64,000 nucleotides of DNA from Sphingorhabdus sp. Alg231-15 (GTDB taxonomy: Bacteria; Pseudomonadota; Alphaproteobacteria; Sphingomonadales; Sphingomonadaceae): positions 3,528,001 to 3,592,000 of the forward strand of contig NZ_LT703001.1 of assembly GCF_900149705.1 (NCBI RefSeq), written 5' to 3'. Both the position numbers and the translations under genes were made by a program. The notes under the pieces were generated by a model. That model searched no databases. It saw only the letters and a program-made list of their open reading frames with translations, and was not told the origin of the DNA. Positions 1 through 10,800 of this stretch are shown one piece after another (within the stretch, counting starts at the first letter, position 1; each line of letters starts with the position of its first letter).

Positions 1-123
1 ATAGAAAGCCGAGCCCGCGAGCACCAATAGCCGCAGCTTCAATTCATCGCGAATAAGAAAAGCGACAATGTAGAACAGGGCTCCGACATGGATCAGCAAA
101 GCGGTGTTAAAATCAAATTCCAT
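1..123 (-). CDS. Inner-membrane protein, N-terminal fragment (cut by window edge)
   Basis: A reading frame begins at the ATG complementary to 121-123 and runs off the left edge, so only the first 41 residues are visible. They start MEFDFNTALLIHVGALFYIV and continue into a second hydrophobic stretch separated by a charged turn (RDELKLR), which suggests two membrane helices at the N-terminus of an inner-membrane protein. The layout vaguely recalls Popeye-like small bacterial membrane proteins, but too little is present to name it. It is divergent from the BCCT-like gene, with about 62 bases between the starts for a shared promoter region. Confidence 0.5.
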   Translation of the reverse strand, partial: MEFDFNTALLIHVGALFYIVAFLIRDELKLRLLVLAGSAFY

Positions 124-185
124 TGCGCATCCATCGGGTTTTTGTCTAGATATTGCAACATCTTCCCTTGGAAAACAGCTCATCC

Positions 186-1325
186 ATGCCCAGCGCGCAT
201 ATAATATTGACGACAGCCATAGTGTTTACACTGCTGACGTCGGTCGTCCTGATCTTCTGGTTTCGCAAGACAGTGCTGACCGGGGAGCAGCCGACAAGCT
301 TGATGGCTTTTATCGCCATTTTGTTCACCTCGGGTCTGGATGTGGGCCTGATCCTGTTTCCTTTGACCGAATTTCCGGTTTATGAAGCGGAGGCGGTTTA
401 CGGATTTACCAATCCTCTCGCGATTGAGTTTGGATTTTGGGGCTTTCTGGTCTGGGGGTTCTATTTTCTAACGACATTCTATTTTTGCGTTGTGGAGCCC
501 CGGCTAAGACTGTTCGAAATCGGCTGGGTCAAGTTCATCAACAATCTGGTGATCATCGCGACCTGCGCCTTTACCGGCTTTCTGTTTTTCAGTTACCTTC
601 CTGACTATATCCCCGATATCCCATCGGTTGCGCGCTATGCTCTGGTGGCTGTTGTCGTGCTTGCTGCGGTTCTGTCCAGCACCGATATCCGCTGGGTTGT
701 CTGGCTGAGTCTGGGGTCATTCATGCTGTTCCTCGTCCTGATTGCGGTGATGTTGCTGCATAGCGATATGGGCATTGTCGAATTTGTACAAAGCGGTCAG
801 TATCTTGGCGGCTATTTCCGCCATTTGCATAGATTTGTCAGTCCGTTGACTGACTATCATGCCTTCTATCTTTTCTGGTGGTTTGCGTGGAGCATCATGA
901 TTGGCCAGTTTGTTGCACGATTTGTTGGCGGCTTGCGGCCCTGGCAGTTGCTAACGGCTTTGCTCGTCCTTCCATCTATTCCGATCGCTCTGTGGTTCTC
1001 AATCCTGTTCTACATCCATAGCGAGCAGATCCTGTTGTCTGGTCTCTTGCGATCCGCAATGGTTGTGGTCGGGATTGTCTTTGTGATCAATTCGCTGGAC
1101 TCTCTGACCCGCCTTTATTCCGAAAATCTCAATCTGACGGTCGAGCGGCTTGGGCGCTGGACTTATGTCGCGTTGCACTGGGGTCTGCTCTTCGGATTGA
1201 TCCTGCTATACCAGTTCACACCACTGAAAATCGAATGGATCGGTATGGTGGTCATTCTGCTCTACGCCTGTATATACGCGCTGATTTTTCAGCGTCGGCG
1301 TCAGCTCGCCGCGACACAGTTTTAG
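186..1325 (+). CDS. Short, divergent BCCT-family (betaine/carnitine/choline) transporter
   Basis: A 379-residue polytopic membrane protein with about 9-10 hydrophobic segments. The stretch [17 protein letters not shown] matches the TM8 signature of BCCT transporters (WWxxWxxFxGxFxAR), where tryptophans form the aromatic box for quaternary ammonium substrates. [11 protein letters not shown] near the N-terminus aligns with the glycine-rich TM3 segment, with Asp in place of a glycine. Family members are usually 500-700 residues, so the first two helices and the C-terminal regulatory tail appear to be missing. I chose ATG 186; a TTG at 153 is in frame but has a poorer start context. The choline-dehydrogenase-like gene follows 14 bases downstream, so choline or betaine uptake coupled to oxidation is a reasonable inference. 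Substrate is not proven. Confidence 0.7.
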   Translation: MPSAHIILTTAIVFTLLTSVVLIFWFRKTVLTGEQPTSLMAFIAILFTSGLDVGLILFPLTEFPVYEAEAVYGFTNPLAIEFGFWGFLVWGFYFLTTFYFCVVEPRLRLFEIGWVKFINNLVIIATCAFTGFLFFSYLPDYIPDIPSVARYALVAVVVLAAVLSSTDIRWVVWLSLGSFMLFLVLIAVMLLHSDMGIVEFVQSGQYLGGYFRHLHRFVSPLTDYHAFYLFWWFAWSIMIGQFVARFVGGLRPWQLLTALLVLPSIPIALWFSILFYIHSEQILLSGLLRSAMVVVGIVFVINSLDSLTRLYSENLNLTVERLGRWTYVALHWGLLFGLILLYQFTPLKIEWIGMVVILLYACIYALIFQRRRQLAATQF

Positions 1326-1339
1326 AGGGTTTGAAGACC

Positions 1340-3043
1340 ATGCCGATCGTTTCCGAAGCCGACTGGGACTATATCATCGTCGGAGCTGGCTCTGCCGGTT
1401 GCGTCCTTGCCAACCGGTTGACGGAAAACGGATCAAACCGCGTATTGCTTCTTGAGGCGGGCGGCAGCGACAAGAATATTCTGATCCAGATGCCAACCGC
1501 CTTGTCTTATCCGATGGCATCAGAAACCTATAATTGGGGATATCTATCCGACGCGGAACCGGCCCTGGATGGTCGCCAGATCACCTGTCCGCGCGGCAAA
1601 GCATTGGGCGGTACATCGTCGATCAATGGCATGGTTTATGTGCGCGGTCATAGCTGTGATTTTGAGGAGTGGGAAGCAGCCGGAGCGAAGGGATGGAATT
1701 ATGCCAATTGCTTGCCCTATTTCAAACGATCAGAAAGCTGGCAATTTGGCGCGGACGATTATCGTGGCGGAGACGGTCCGCTGGGTGTCGGAGGTGGCAA
1801 CAACATGACCGGCAATCCGCTGTATCAGGCCTTTATCGATGCCGGTGTGGAGGCAGGATATCCATCGACCGACGACTATAACGGTTTTCGGCAGGAAGGA
1901 TTTGGTCCGATGCACATGACCGTGCGCGGCGGTATCAGGGAATCCACCGGGCGGGCCTATCTTGATCCGATAAAGTCACGAGCGAACCTGACCGTCTGGA
2001 AAGATGCGCTTGTTGACCGGATAGTGTTGGAAGGCAAGCAAGCGGTTGGCGTGGTTCTGACCCATACCGGCATCAGAAAAACAATATCGGCGAAAAGGGA
2101 AATCATTCTGTCGGCAGGCTCGATCGCATCGCCAGCCATTTTGCAGCGATCCGGTATCGGAGCTCCAGAAATTCTGTCCAAAGCGGGTGTTGAAACCTTG
2201 CACGAATTGCCTGGCGTCGGGGAGAATTTGCAGGACCATCTTGAGATTTACTTTCAGTTCCGATGCAAAAAACCGGTCAGTTTGAACAGCAAATTGGGAT
2301 TGTTCAGCAAATTGCTGATCGGCATGCGCTGGTTTTTCTTCAAATCCGGTCTTGGCGCGACCAACCATTTTGAATCCTGCGCATTCATCCGATCAGATGC
2401 AGGCGTTAAATCGCCCGATATCCAGTATCATTTTCTCCCCGCAGCAATGCGCTATGATGGCACGCCATCCGTCAAAGGTCATGGTTTTCAGGTACATGTA
2501 GGCCCCAATAAGCCGAAAAGTCGGGGGCACGTGCAGATTCAATCTGCCGATCCGGCCGCGGCGCCGCGTATAAAATTCAACTATATGCAGCATCCCGATG
2601 ACGTTGCGAAATGGCGGCAATGCATCAGGTTAACCCGCGAGATTATCGCGCAGCCGGCGATGGATGCATATCGCGGCGAGGAGCTGCAACCGGGCCTTGA
2701 TGTCGCGACGGACGGGCAGATTGATGAATGGGTCAAGGATAATGTGGAAAGCGCCTATCATCCTTGTGGTACCTGCAAGATGGGACCGCAAAGCGATGCC
2801 ATGGCGGTGGTTGATCCAGAATGCCAGGTGATCGGGCTTGATGGATTGCGGGTCGTTGACGCCTCTGTCTTTCCCACCGTGACCAACGGAAATATCAACG
2901 CCCCGACCATCATGGTGGCCGAGCGCGCGTCCGATATGATTTTGGGCCAGCCGCTATTGCCCGGATCATCGGCCCCGAGCTGGATCGATGAAAAATGGCA
3001 GATGCGGCAACGCGAAGGAGAGCCTGTCCGGGCTGTGAACTGA
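1340..3043 (+). CDS. GMC oxidoreductase, choline dehydrogenase-like
   Basis: A 567-residue FAD-dependent glucose-methanol-choline oxidoreductase. The N-terminal Rossmann motif GAGSAG lies at residues 15-20 and is followed by LLEAGG; the GMC signature [13 protein letters not shown] is near residue 85. The C-terminal block has the catalytic-histidine motif [10 protein letters not shown] (about residue 475) and the closing motif [14 protein letters not shown]. These are typical of BetA-type choline and alcohol dehydrogenases. It sits 14 bases after a BCCT-like transporter, which favours a quaternary amine or choline substrate, but GMC enzymes vary widely and polyethylene-glycol or aliphatic alcohol oxidation is possible. 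A longer in-frame start at 1235 would overlap the transporter and is rejected because the family N-terminus begins just before the Rossmann fold. Confidence 0.88.
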   Translation: MPIVSEADWDYIIVGAGSAGCVLANRLTENGSNRVLLLEAGGSDKNILIQMPTALSYPMASETYNWGYLSDAEPALDGRQITCPRGKALGGTSSINGMVYVRGHSCDFEEWEAAGAKGWNYANCLPYFKRSESWQFGADDYRGGDGPLGVGGGNNMTGNPLYQAFIDAGVEAGYPSTDDYNGFRQEGFGPMHMTVRGGIRESTGRAYLDPIKSRANLTVWKDALVDRIVLEGKQAVGVVLTHTGIRKTISAKREIILSAGSIASPAILQRSGIGAPEILSKAGVETLHELPGVGENLQDHLEIYFQFRCKKPVSLNSKLGLFSKLLIGMRWFFFKSGLGATNHFESCAFIRSDAGVKSPDIQYHFLPAAMRYDGTPSVKGHGFQVHVGPNKPKSRGHVQIQSADPAAAPRIKFNYMQHPDDVAKWRQCIRLTREIIAQPAMDAYRGEELQPGLDVATDGQIDEWVKDNVESAYHPCGTCKMGPQSDAMAVVDPECQVIGLDGLRVVDASVFPTVTNGNINAPTIMVAERASDMILGQPLLPGSSAPSWIDEKWQMRQREGEPVRAVN

Positions 3044-3140
3044 GAGTTGGTTGATTGATCCAGCGGCTTTATCGCGTCCATCGCCGCCAGCTAACAGTTA
3101 TAATATTGAAACTTCATGACAATCCGCTAATCATCCGGCG

Positions 3141-3872
3141 ATGAGCAGCAATCCCATCAAACGCAGCAGTGCCGCCAGTCAGACGGGGCATAAGTTCCGC
3201 TATTTTGACTTCGTGATGGCGGCCTTTGTCACCATACTGCTGCTGTCTAACGTCATCGGGGCAGCCAAGCAGACATTTATCACCATCAGCGGCGAGCAAT
3301 GGGTTTATGGAGCCGGTATTTTATTCTTTCCTCTCGGCTATGTAATTGGCGATATCCTCACCGAGGTGTACGGCTACGCTCGGGCGCGGCGGGTGATCTG
3401 GGCCGGTTTTGCCGCAATGCTGTTCATGGCGTTTATGAGCTGGGTTGTCGTATCTCTGCCGCCAGCCGATGGCTGGGAAGGGCAGGCGGCCTATGAAAGC
3501 GTTTTCGGTCAGGTGCCGCGGATTGTTGCGGCCTCGATTATTGCATTTTGGGCCGGGGAATTTGTTAACAGCTATGTGATGGCACGGATGAAAGTCTGGA
3601 CGCAGGGGAAGATGCTGTGGTCACGGACAATTGGCTCCACCGTAGTAGGGCAGGGGGTCGATAGCCTGATTTTCTATCCACTGGCCTTTTGGGGTGTGTG
3701 GGAAACATCGGCCGTGTTGACGGTGATGGTCACCAACTGGCTGTTGAAAGTCCTGTGGGAAGCGGTTTTGACACCGGTAACCTATGTCGTTGTCGGCTGG
3801 CTGAAACGGCGCGAAGGCGTCGACATCTATGACGAGGCGACTAACTTCACACCGTTCAGCACCAAGACCTGA
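3141..3872 (+). CDS. Queuosine precursor transporter, VUT/YhhQ family
   Basis: A 243-residue inner-membrane protein with about six helices. It has the family hallmarks: an N-terminal helix ending LLLSNVIGAAK, the conserved block FPLGYVIGDILTEVYGY, and a later GSTVVGQGVDSLIFYPLAF. Members of this family (old DUF165) import the queuosine precursors preQ0 or preQ1 for tRNA modification. The protein begins at ATG 3141 about 100 bases after the GMC gene and has no strong Shine-Dalgarno sequence. It is convergent with the small membrane protein on the other strand. No queuosine synthesis gene is visible nearby, so it probably acts as a stand-alone salvage transporter. Confidence 0.85.
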   Translation: MSSNPIKRSSAASQTGHKFRYFDFVMAAFVTILLLSNVIGAAKQTFITISGEQWVYGAGILFFPLGYVIGDILTEVYGYARARRVIWAGFAAMLFMAFMSWVVVSLPPADGWEGQAAYESVFGQVPRIVAASIIAFWAGEFVNSYVMARMKVWTQGKMLWSRTIGSTVVGQGVDSLIFYPLAFWGVWETSAVLTVMVTNWLLKVLWEAVLTPVTYVVVGWLKRREGVDIYDEATNFTPFSTKT

Positions 3873-3883
3873 TCACCGGTCCG

Positions 3884-4315
3884 TCAATCGAGCAGGCTTT
3901 TCTTCTTAGCCCAGCGAGCAAAGAGCAGAAAGCCGAGGGCGAGAACCGGAATGGATATCGGCATGAACCAGCCAGCCTTGCTGATATATTCCAGATAGCC
4001 ATCAAGAATAAAATAGCTGCTAAACTGGACCAGCACAGCGATAAGCGACAACAGGAACAACCGGACGGCAATCGCTCTGCGTAGCAACAGCATGACCGAG
4101 CCCATGAAGCCGCCGATGACCGCGACCGCGAAAGCGGCACTGGCCCAATAGGGGCGGTTTGCATATAACTGCTGCTCCGCTTCGCTGAGCTGTGCAAAAT
4201 CCTCAGCGCTCATCAAAACCTCTGCGGCATAGGCGGCGACACCCAGTCCATTCCATAGCAGTGCGAATATCCCGATGGCCCAGAACCATGCCGGTATTTT
4301 TCCATTTTCAATCAT
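3884..4315 (-). CDS. Small four-helix inner-membrane protein, unknown function
   Basis: A 143-residue protein starting MIENGKIPAWFWAIGIFALL, with four predicted helices. After the first helix comes an acidic loop, LSEAEQQLYANRPYW, and the protein ends with a basic tail, ARWAKKKSLLD. The start is fixed by a strong GGGAGGAG ribosome site just upstream; a longer frame to 4396 is open but unsupported. Similar small proteins are common in sphingomonads and Bacteroidetes and are sometimes labelled sugar transporters without evidence. It is convergent with the queuosine transporter and divergent from the 2'-5' RNA ligase-like gene. I do not assign a function. Confidence 0.75.
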   Translation of the reverse strand: MIENGKIPAWFWAIGIFALLWNGLGVAAYAAEVLMSAEDFAQLSEAEQQLYANRPYWASAAFAVAVIGGFMGSVMLLLRRAIAVRLFLLSLIAVLVQFSSYFILDGYLEYISKAGWFMPISIPVLALGFLLFARWAKKKSLLD

Positions 4316-4455
4316 AGGCTTCACTCCTCCCAAAGAGCCGGAACCACCATAGCAAAAACGGTGAAAAAGTAACTGAATTTTTGTCGTCTGCTGCATCGAT
4401 CTGGTCTCGCAATTATTCGTTCGCGGTCTTTTTGTTTTGGCGATAGGCTGGTCGC

Positions 4456-4971
4456 ATGACCGAGCCTAACAAACCGATCATCATGACTGCCATGATGGGC
4501 AAACAGGATCTTGCCTGGGCGGATGCCTTACGCCGGAAACATTATCCGTCCGAGCGCAATGTCCTTCCCGCGCATATTACCCTGTTTCATCATCTGCCGC
4601 CGCAAGCGCTGAGTGAGATCAAGCGGGCTGTCAAAGACATGACGCAACATAATCCTCCGCCGATTACCTCCCTGCAACGGTTAATCCATCTCGGCAGCGG
4701 AGTCGCATATCAGCTCCATTCCCCGGACTTGCTTGCGATGCGTATGGAATTGGCCGACCGGTTCCATGGTCTTTTGGTAGCGCAGGATCAACAGGTGCCG
4801 CGGCTGCACATCACTGTTCAGAACAAAGTGTCAGCGAAGGAAGCAAAAGCGTTGCAGACGGTCCTGACGCTGGATTTCGAACCCCGACCATTTGAGATCA
4901 AGGGACTGGCGCTGCATCATTATATGGACGGGCCTTGGCAGGATATCGGTGCCTGGCCGTTTCGCGGCTAG
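4456..4971 (+). CDS. 2'-5' RNA ligase / cyclic phosphodiesterase superfamily protein
   Basis: A 171-residue protein of the 2H phosphoesterase superfamily. The two required HxT motifs are visible as HITLFH near residue 36 and HITVQN near residue 117, at the usual spacing for a two-lobed 2H fold. Such enzymes hydrolyse or reversibly ligate 2'-5' or cyclic phosphodiester ends of RNA or nucleotides; the true substrate of most bacterial members is unknown. The stop overlaps the end of the convergent ferredoxin-reductase gene by four bases. The start ATG at 4456 has only a weak ribosome site. Confidence 0.82.
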   Translation: MTEPNKPIIMTAMMGKQDLAWADALRRKHYPSERNVLPAHITLFHHLPPQALSEIKRAVKDMTQHNPPPITSLQRLIHLGSGVAYQLHSPDLLAMRMELADRFHGLLVAQDQQVPRLHITVQNKVSAKEAKALQTVLTLDFEPRPFEIKGLALHHYMDGPWQDIGAWPFRG

Positions 4972-6203
4972 ATCTGCTCGACTTCCTTGATCGGTATATC
5001 GGTGTCTGCCAGTTGCGTAGGGTCCAGACTGAGGCCGCTTTCAACAACCTTGCGGCCCTGGACATAATCTTTGGTGGCGTTGACACAATCCAGCGCGATG
5101 ACCTTCCCATCCTTCAGATAGATGACCGAAAAAGACCGGTTCGTAGGATCTCCGCGCACGATATATTCGTCATGACCGGTCGATAGTCCGACGGTTTGCA
5201 GCTTAAGATCATATTGATTGGACCAGAACCACGGCACGGAATCATATTCGCAATCCTCGCCAATAATATCGAGCGCAGCGACCTTGGCCTGATCATTGGC
5301 ATTTTGCACGGATTCAAGGCGGATATGCGCGCCGGCGGCAAAACGGTTAGCATGCGCCGCGCAATCGCCAATGGCATAGACTCCATTCAGGCTGGTACGG
5401 CAATGCTGATCAACGTCGACACCATTGCCAGCGGCTGCGCCAGCGGCGACCAGAGGGCCGGTTTCCGGGATGATGCCGATACCGACGATGACCATATCGG
5501 TTGACAGCACGCGCCCGTCGGACAGCTTTACGCCAGTTGCCATGCCTTCGTCATTGGTTTCGAACCCTTCGACCGTCGCGCCCAGTTCGACAGTTACGCC
5601 GTGCGCGCGATGCTCTGCTTCATAGAAGCGCGACAATGTTTCTCCGGCAACCCGCGACAACACCCGATCGAGCGATTCCAGCACCGTGACTTTCTTGCCA
5701 AGCTTGTTGAGGACCGCTGCTGCCTCCAGGCCGATATAACCGCCTCCGACAACGACGACCGTTTCGGTCGTGGGCAAGGCGGCCATGATCTTGTCGACAT
5801 CCGCGCGCGAGCGCACGCCATGAATATTACGCGCCTGGCTTCCTGGACAATCCAGCATTCGCGGGGTTCCGCCCGTAGCCCAGATCAGCTTGTGATAGCC
5901 AATTTCATCATCGGTGCTCAGCGTGACGGTCTTGTCCATCGGGTCCACTTTCGAAACCCGGCACCCGGTAAGCAGATCGATGTTACGCTCGCCCCAGAAG
6001 CTCTCGGGGCGCAGCATGATTCGTTCAAACGCCTTATCGCCTGCCAGATATTCCTTGGACAGTGGTGGGCGCTCATAGGGTGGATATTTCTCATTGCCCA
6101 TCAGTCCGATAGAGCCTTCAAACTTCTGCTGGCGCAACGCTATGGCGGCCTGCGCACCGGCATGGCCCGCGCCAACGATCAAGATGTCGTAGGATTTGTT
6201 CAT
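4968..6203 (-). CDS. FAD-dependent NAD(P)H:ferredoxin reductase (putidaredoxin/rubredoxin reductase type)
   Basis: A 411-residue two-dinucleotide-binding flavoprotein. It has an N-terminal FAD motif (IVGAGHAGAQAAIAL), the substrate-side motif YERPPLSKEYL, a second NAD(P)H Rossmann motif (VVVGGGYIGLEAA near residue 150), the FAD-closing motif YAIGDCAAH, and the reductase C-terminal domain with FWSNQYDLKLQTVG. This is the architecture of reductases that feed [2Fe-2S] ferredoxins for cytochrome P450s or ring-hydroxylating dioxygenases. Neither partner is in the window, so it probably serves a distant system. The start at 6203 begins MNKSYDILIVG; upstream in-frame residues do not look like protein. 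It ends overlapping the RNA ligase gene tail to tail. Confidence 0.87.
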   Translation of the reverse strand: MNKSYDILIVGAGHAGAQAAIALRQQKFEGSIGLMGNEKYPPYERPPLSKEYLAGDKAFERIMLRPESFWGERNIDLLTGCRVSKVDPMDKTVTLSTDDEIGYHKLIWATGGTPRMLDCPGSQARNIHGVRSRADVDKIMAALPTTETVVVVGGGYIGLEAAAVLNKLGKKVTVLESLDRVLSRVAGETLSRFYEAEHRAHGVTVELGATVEGFETNDEGMATGVKLSDGRVLSTDMVIVGIGIIPETGPLVAAGAAAGNGVDVDQHCRTSLNGVYAIGDCAAHANRFAAGAHIRLESVQNANDQAKVAALDIIGEDCEYDSVPWFWSNQYDLKLQTVGLSTGHDEYIVRGDPTNRSFSVIYLKDGKVIALDCVNATKDYVQGRKVVESGLSLDPTQLADTDIPIKEVEQI

Positions 6204-6377
6204 TTCCGGCCCCTTTGCGCCGCCCAGCGGCAAGGGGACCACTGTTAGCGCGGATGGCCGCGTCCTTGCAAGCACAAGAAAATGATCGGCAACTTGTTGA
6301 CCGATAAGGATGCGGTGACTATAGCGCCGCGGTCCAAGGATTTTTGGAGCGACTCCCGGTCGCGATCAAATCCTGTT

Positions 6378-6454
6378 GGCGGAGTAGCTCAGGTGGTTAG
6401 AGCAGTGGAATCATAATCCATGTGTCGGGGGTTCGAGTCCCTCCTCCGCTACCA
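6378..6454 (+). tRNA. tRNA-Met (CAT), elongator
   Basis: A 77-base tRNA with encoded CCA. The acceptor arm GGCGGAG pairs with CTCCGCT, ending in a G-T pair. The D-arm TAGCTCAGGTGGTTAGAGCA follows, then anticodon stem GTGGA / TCCAT with loop ATCATAA giving anticodon CAT. The T-arm GGGGGTTCGAGTCCCTC closes the molecule. The sequence closely follows the usual alphaproteobacterial elongator tRNA-Met rather than initiator, which would lack the first base pair and carry three G-C pairs in the anticodon stem. There is no integrase or attachment repeat near it. Confidence 0.96.
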
Positions 6455-6574
6455 GATAAACCTCAGGAAATTAGCGCTTATCTGGCTTGGTGCATCGTTA
6501 AGGCCAGTTTTGCGGCATCGTTTCCAACCGCCTGAAAATGGTCGCGTGCCTATTCTGCCAGCCGGTCAGCAGGA

Positions 6575-7522
6575 TCAATCGTCCGTGCCGGCGGTCAGCT
6601 CTTTCTCAATGCGATGCAACATGGCGGCGCTTTGCATTGATGCAGAGACGTCCGCAGGAGAATTATAAAGCGAACTCAGCAATACCAGATCCATTTCGCT
6701 AGCCGAAACGGGCATGGTTCCATCTGGTCCGGGGGAATCAAACAAGGACAGGATGGAATATTGCGGGGCCTGTTGGGTTTGACTGTTTCTGGTGTCGATA
6801 TAGGATCGCATTGCGGCATAATCCGCGATCTGGACAGTGGTCAGGTCGACCAGCGCGTCCTTTTCGAGCAACAGGAATGAATGCGTCATTGCCTGTTGGG
6901 TTGTTCGTTTTATCTTTGATTTGACGTTTGATATCATTGAGGCGACTTCGGTCTTCCAGAATTCGTCCACCGGCAGAATATCCGTTTCATCCGAATTTTG
7001 CAGAGACCCGGATTCGGCAGAGCCTGTCTGTATCCGTTTCCATGCATAGGCAGGGCCACCGTTTCTGGCGATCCGGTCTCGCTCATGAGGCGACATGCCG
7101 CCAAATAGCCGGGATTTTTTCTTGCGCAGCATCTTTATGGCTTCATCACCATCGGCCACGACCATCACGAATATATTCGGGGTGCAACCCTCTCCGGCAA
7201 CCTTCATGTCAGCCGCCAATGCTACACCACGCATGCGTTTTTCGACCTGTTTCTTGTTGGCGTCCGATAAGCCAACGACCTTTGGGCAGATCGGGTTGGA
7301 GAAACGCGCATATTGGCCGTCATGTCGACCGCCCTTTGGCGTTGCAATCGTCGTTCGGACAAAATCTGCAATGGCATCTTTGGTTGTTATTTTTCCGGTA
7401 ACGACAATGTCCTGATCTGATGATCGTGGTTCAGTGAATGTCGCGCTTGAAGGAGATGAAAAGAGGGTCAGTCCCGAAACTGTCAAACCGAAGGCAACCA
7501 GAATTTTCTGCTTCATTTCCAT
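6575..7522 (-). CDS. Secreted protein of unknown function
   Basis: A 315-residue protein with a clear signal peptide: basic start MEMKQK, hydrophobic core, and a cleavage-like SSPSSA near residue 27. The mature part has a short Asp-rich start (SSDQDIVVTGKI, which resembles the TonB-box region of sphingomonad receptors), then a mixed alpha/beta region with two cysteines (NPICPK, GEGCTPN). The C-terminus is mainly helical. The phrase VVADGDEAIKMLRKK recurs, from memory, in unannotated sphingomonad secreted proteins. The start is set by AAGGAG six bases before ATG at 7522. It is divergent from the FecR-TPR-barrel gene with a 290-base gap. No function is assigned. Confidence 0.75.
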   Translation of the reverse strand: MEMKQKILVAFGLTVSGLTLFSSPSSATFTEPRSSDQDIVVTGKITTKDAIADFVRTTIATPKGGRHDGQYARFSNPICPKVVGLSDANKKQVEKRMRGVALAADMKVAGEGCTPNIFVMVVADGDEAIKMLRKKKSRLFGGMSPHERDRIARNGGPAYAWKRIQTGSAESGSLQNSDETDILPVDEFWKTEVASMISNVKSKIKRTTQQAMTHSFLLLEKDALVDLTTVQIADYAAMRSYIDTRNSQTQQAPQYSILSLFDSPGPDGTMPVSASEMDLVLLSSLYNSPADVSASMQSAAMLHRIEKELTAGTDD

Positions 7523-7812
7523 TACATGCTCCTTATTTGTGGCGAAGCTTGCACAGTATCGACCCGGTGTAAAGCAGGTGAGCCAATCGTTCCGGCAGTC
7601 ACACGCGGATATCAACTGGTCTTTGATGTCACCCGAGCCAGGGTCTTCAAGCGTCAGGTCCAAAAGTTTGCCAAGAAAAAGATACGGTTTTTCAACATAA
7701 TATTGTTCTAAAGGGACACTGCTGTGCTGAGGCGCACATCAAATATTGCAAATTGCCTGTAATGACGCCAATCACTGACGGCGTTCACCGGATCTGGGGG
7801 TAACAAAAGACC

Positions 7813-10800
7813 GTGAATCTCAAGACCATATTTTTGTTTTCTCCGATCGCATTGCTGTCACCGATAATCTTTCCGGATGGCGCCATTGCACAGAAATTGA
7901 AGCGCACGGCTCCGCTTTCCGGACAGATAACGGCAACCAAGGGCGGCGAGCAAGCAACCTTGCGTCCGCGCGATAACTGGCAGCGGGCAGTGGTTCGTCA
8001 AGATCTGAAGGCAGGAGATGTCCTGCGCACCAAAGCGGCCGGAACACTGGCTATCGTTTTTGCCGACGGCACACAGGTGCGCCTGGGCAGAAACTCGGTC
8101 ATGGTCGTGCGGCGGGTGAACAAGAACGGGCCATCCACGCTGTCGCTTCAGCGCGGGCGGGCCTGGGGGCGAAGCCCGCGCAAGCGGTCCAATCTTTCGA
8201 TTGAAACCCCGTCTGCAACGGCGGCGATCAGGGGCACGGAATGGGCGATTAGCGCAGATGCGGATTCCAGCCAGCTGCAGGTGTTTTCAGGTATAGTCGA
8301 ACTGTCGAACGAGGCAGGATCGCTAACCGTTGAGGCGGGGCAGGCGGCAAGCGTCCGGCTTGGTCAGGCGCCAACGCGAACGGTATTGGCCAATCCGACC
8401 GGGCGCGAGCAAATGCTCTATTTCGTCAATCTGGCTGATGGGCTAGATATGCTTGGCAATAGCAGCGAGACATTTGTCGCAGCGCGCCGGGCAGTGGATG
8501 ATGGGGATTGGGAAACGGCTTCTCGCCTGTTTGACGCGCTCGTCCGGTCGGATGATCGTTCGGATCAAGCCGCAGGAATCTATGGCGGCTATGTTGCGGC
8601 AGTGCAGCTCGGTGAAGAGCCACCACCGCCGCTATTGGAGAATACGGCCGAGAGCTATCTAACGCTGAGCTTGATTGCGGCCTATGACGGCGACTTGCGC
8701 GCTTCGCAGAAAATCGCGGAACAAGGCCTGGAGGCGTTTCCGGACAATGTGTTGCTGTTCAAGGCAAAGGCAGATGTGGAAGCCATGCTCGGTGATGCTG
8801 ACGCCGCCATCGCGACCATCGCAGCGGCCCGTGCCGCCTATCCGGACGACGTGGCGCTCACGATCAGTGAAGCCGATCTGATGCGCGATTATCGGGGCAG
8901 CCCGAAGGCGGCGAGGGACATTCTTCAGCCGATCCTTGATACTGAACCGGAAAATATCATGGCCCAGAAATCACAGGCGAAAAACTGGATGGCCATTGGC
9001 GCGATGAAGGAGGCCAGTGAGCTTGTCGAAGAGGCGTTGGCGGCCCGACCTTATGATGCGGAATTGGTGAGCATGCGGGCGGAGATATTGCTGGAGCAGA
9101 ACAAATTGTCTGCCGCAAAGACAGAGATCGACAAGGCTCTGGAAATGGATCAGGGCAATGCGCTGGCGGGCAACGCGCTGGCGCAATATTGGCGGCGCAA
9201 GGATCGACTGGATCAGGCCTTGTCGGCATCGCTGGCCGCCTCCGCGCATAATCCGGACTATGGCAAGGGTTTTCTGGGCCTCGCACAGGTGCATTATGAA
9301 ATGGGCGATACAGACCTGGCCGAGCAGCAATTTGATGCTGCCGACCGGTTGGATCCGTTTAATCCGGCTATTCCTTTGGCCCGTACCGGCGTCGCCTTGC
9401 AAGAATTCGCGGCCGATGATGCGATCCGGAATGCCAGAGAAGCCCTGACCCGATATCGCGCGCGCGGCGGGGAATATGTCAATCTGTCAGAAAATCGTGA
9501 AACCGGGAGCCTCGTTTCGCAGGCCTTTCGCTTTCTCGATCTGGAGGGATGGGGTCGCTATTATGCCGACCGGGTATTCGACAGCTTCACACCATCAAGC
9601 TATTTCGATCAGGCGATCAACCAGACGCCGGGCCCTTTCCTGATCCGCAATGCCGATGGCAGCTATAACGCCCAGCAGGCGGAAAATAGTGGCGAGGGTG
9701 AAAGCTTTGAAGCGTTGTCGAGCTTCCTGCAAGGGGTGGCGCTAGACCCCTTGAGCGTTGCGAGTTCGCAGCGACGCTTGCGGTTCGACAATGGCAATTT
9801 CATCGAACCCTTTTTCGGTGCCTCTATCCTCGACGAAAATCTGCGCAATGAAAAGACGCTTAGTGGTGGACTGGATGGCATTTTTGATGCGCCGCTGCCC
9901 ACGGCTATCTGGCTACGCGGCAACTATACCGATATTTCCGACAATCGCCGACGCCCCGACATCAGCCCATTCTCGCGGCGGCGCGGTGGGGATAACTGGT
10001 TTTTTGGCGGTTATGTCGGACTGGAACTAACGCCGTCAGACAGTCTGGTTTTGAATGGCGAGTTGCAGCGCAATACGGACTTGTCCGAAACCAATGTGCT
10101 GGGTCTTTTGGACAATAGTTTCGCGCTGGAAGAAGACCGTGAGGTAGAAAGAAACTTTCTGTTCGGACTTTATAGTCACGAATTTGGCTATCGCGATCAG
10201 CTCACGATCGGGGCCGGTTTTGGCCGGTCGCAGCTAAATCTGGTCTCGATCGATACGACCAGCACGCTGCCCTTTGCCGACCAGTTGGCGCAAAGCCGCG
10301 GGACGTTCACCTATTTCAGCGCCAACTATGCCAAGGGCCTTGGTCCTGTGGATCTGCGGATCGGCGGGGAGTGGAGCGATGTACGCACCCGTGAACTGCG
10401 TTCCGCCTTTGATTTCGCACAAGATAATTTTGCGCCGGGTGTCGTGCCAACCCGTTTCGATCTGCGCACGACGGAGGCACGGGCCTATGTCGATTTGCGC
10501 TACCATCCGATCGAGCCGCTCGTGCTTCAGGGGCAGTTGGAGGCAACCGCCCGCACCATCGCTGGGGATACGCGCTATCCTTTCAACTTTCGTTTCGGTG
10601 CCTCCTACGAGCTCGTCGAGGGTCACTGGCTGCGCGCCGCCTTCCTACGCCAGAGCCGCGGACTGTTTGATTTCAGCTTCCGGCCCGCCGCTGTGGTCGG
10701 TTTACAGGCCAATTCCGTCCCCAGCTTTCGCCAAAGCCGCAATGACAGCGTGATTGTGCGCTGGGATGCGGAATGGTCTGACAATCTGTTCACGACCGTT

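Noticed and set aside
6378-6454. tRNA-associated genomic island
   Set aside because: Neither an integrase nor a repeat of the tRNA 3' end was noticed downstream.
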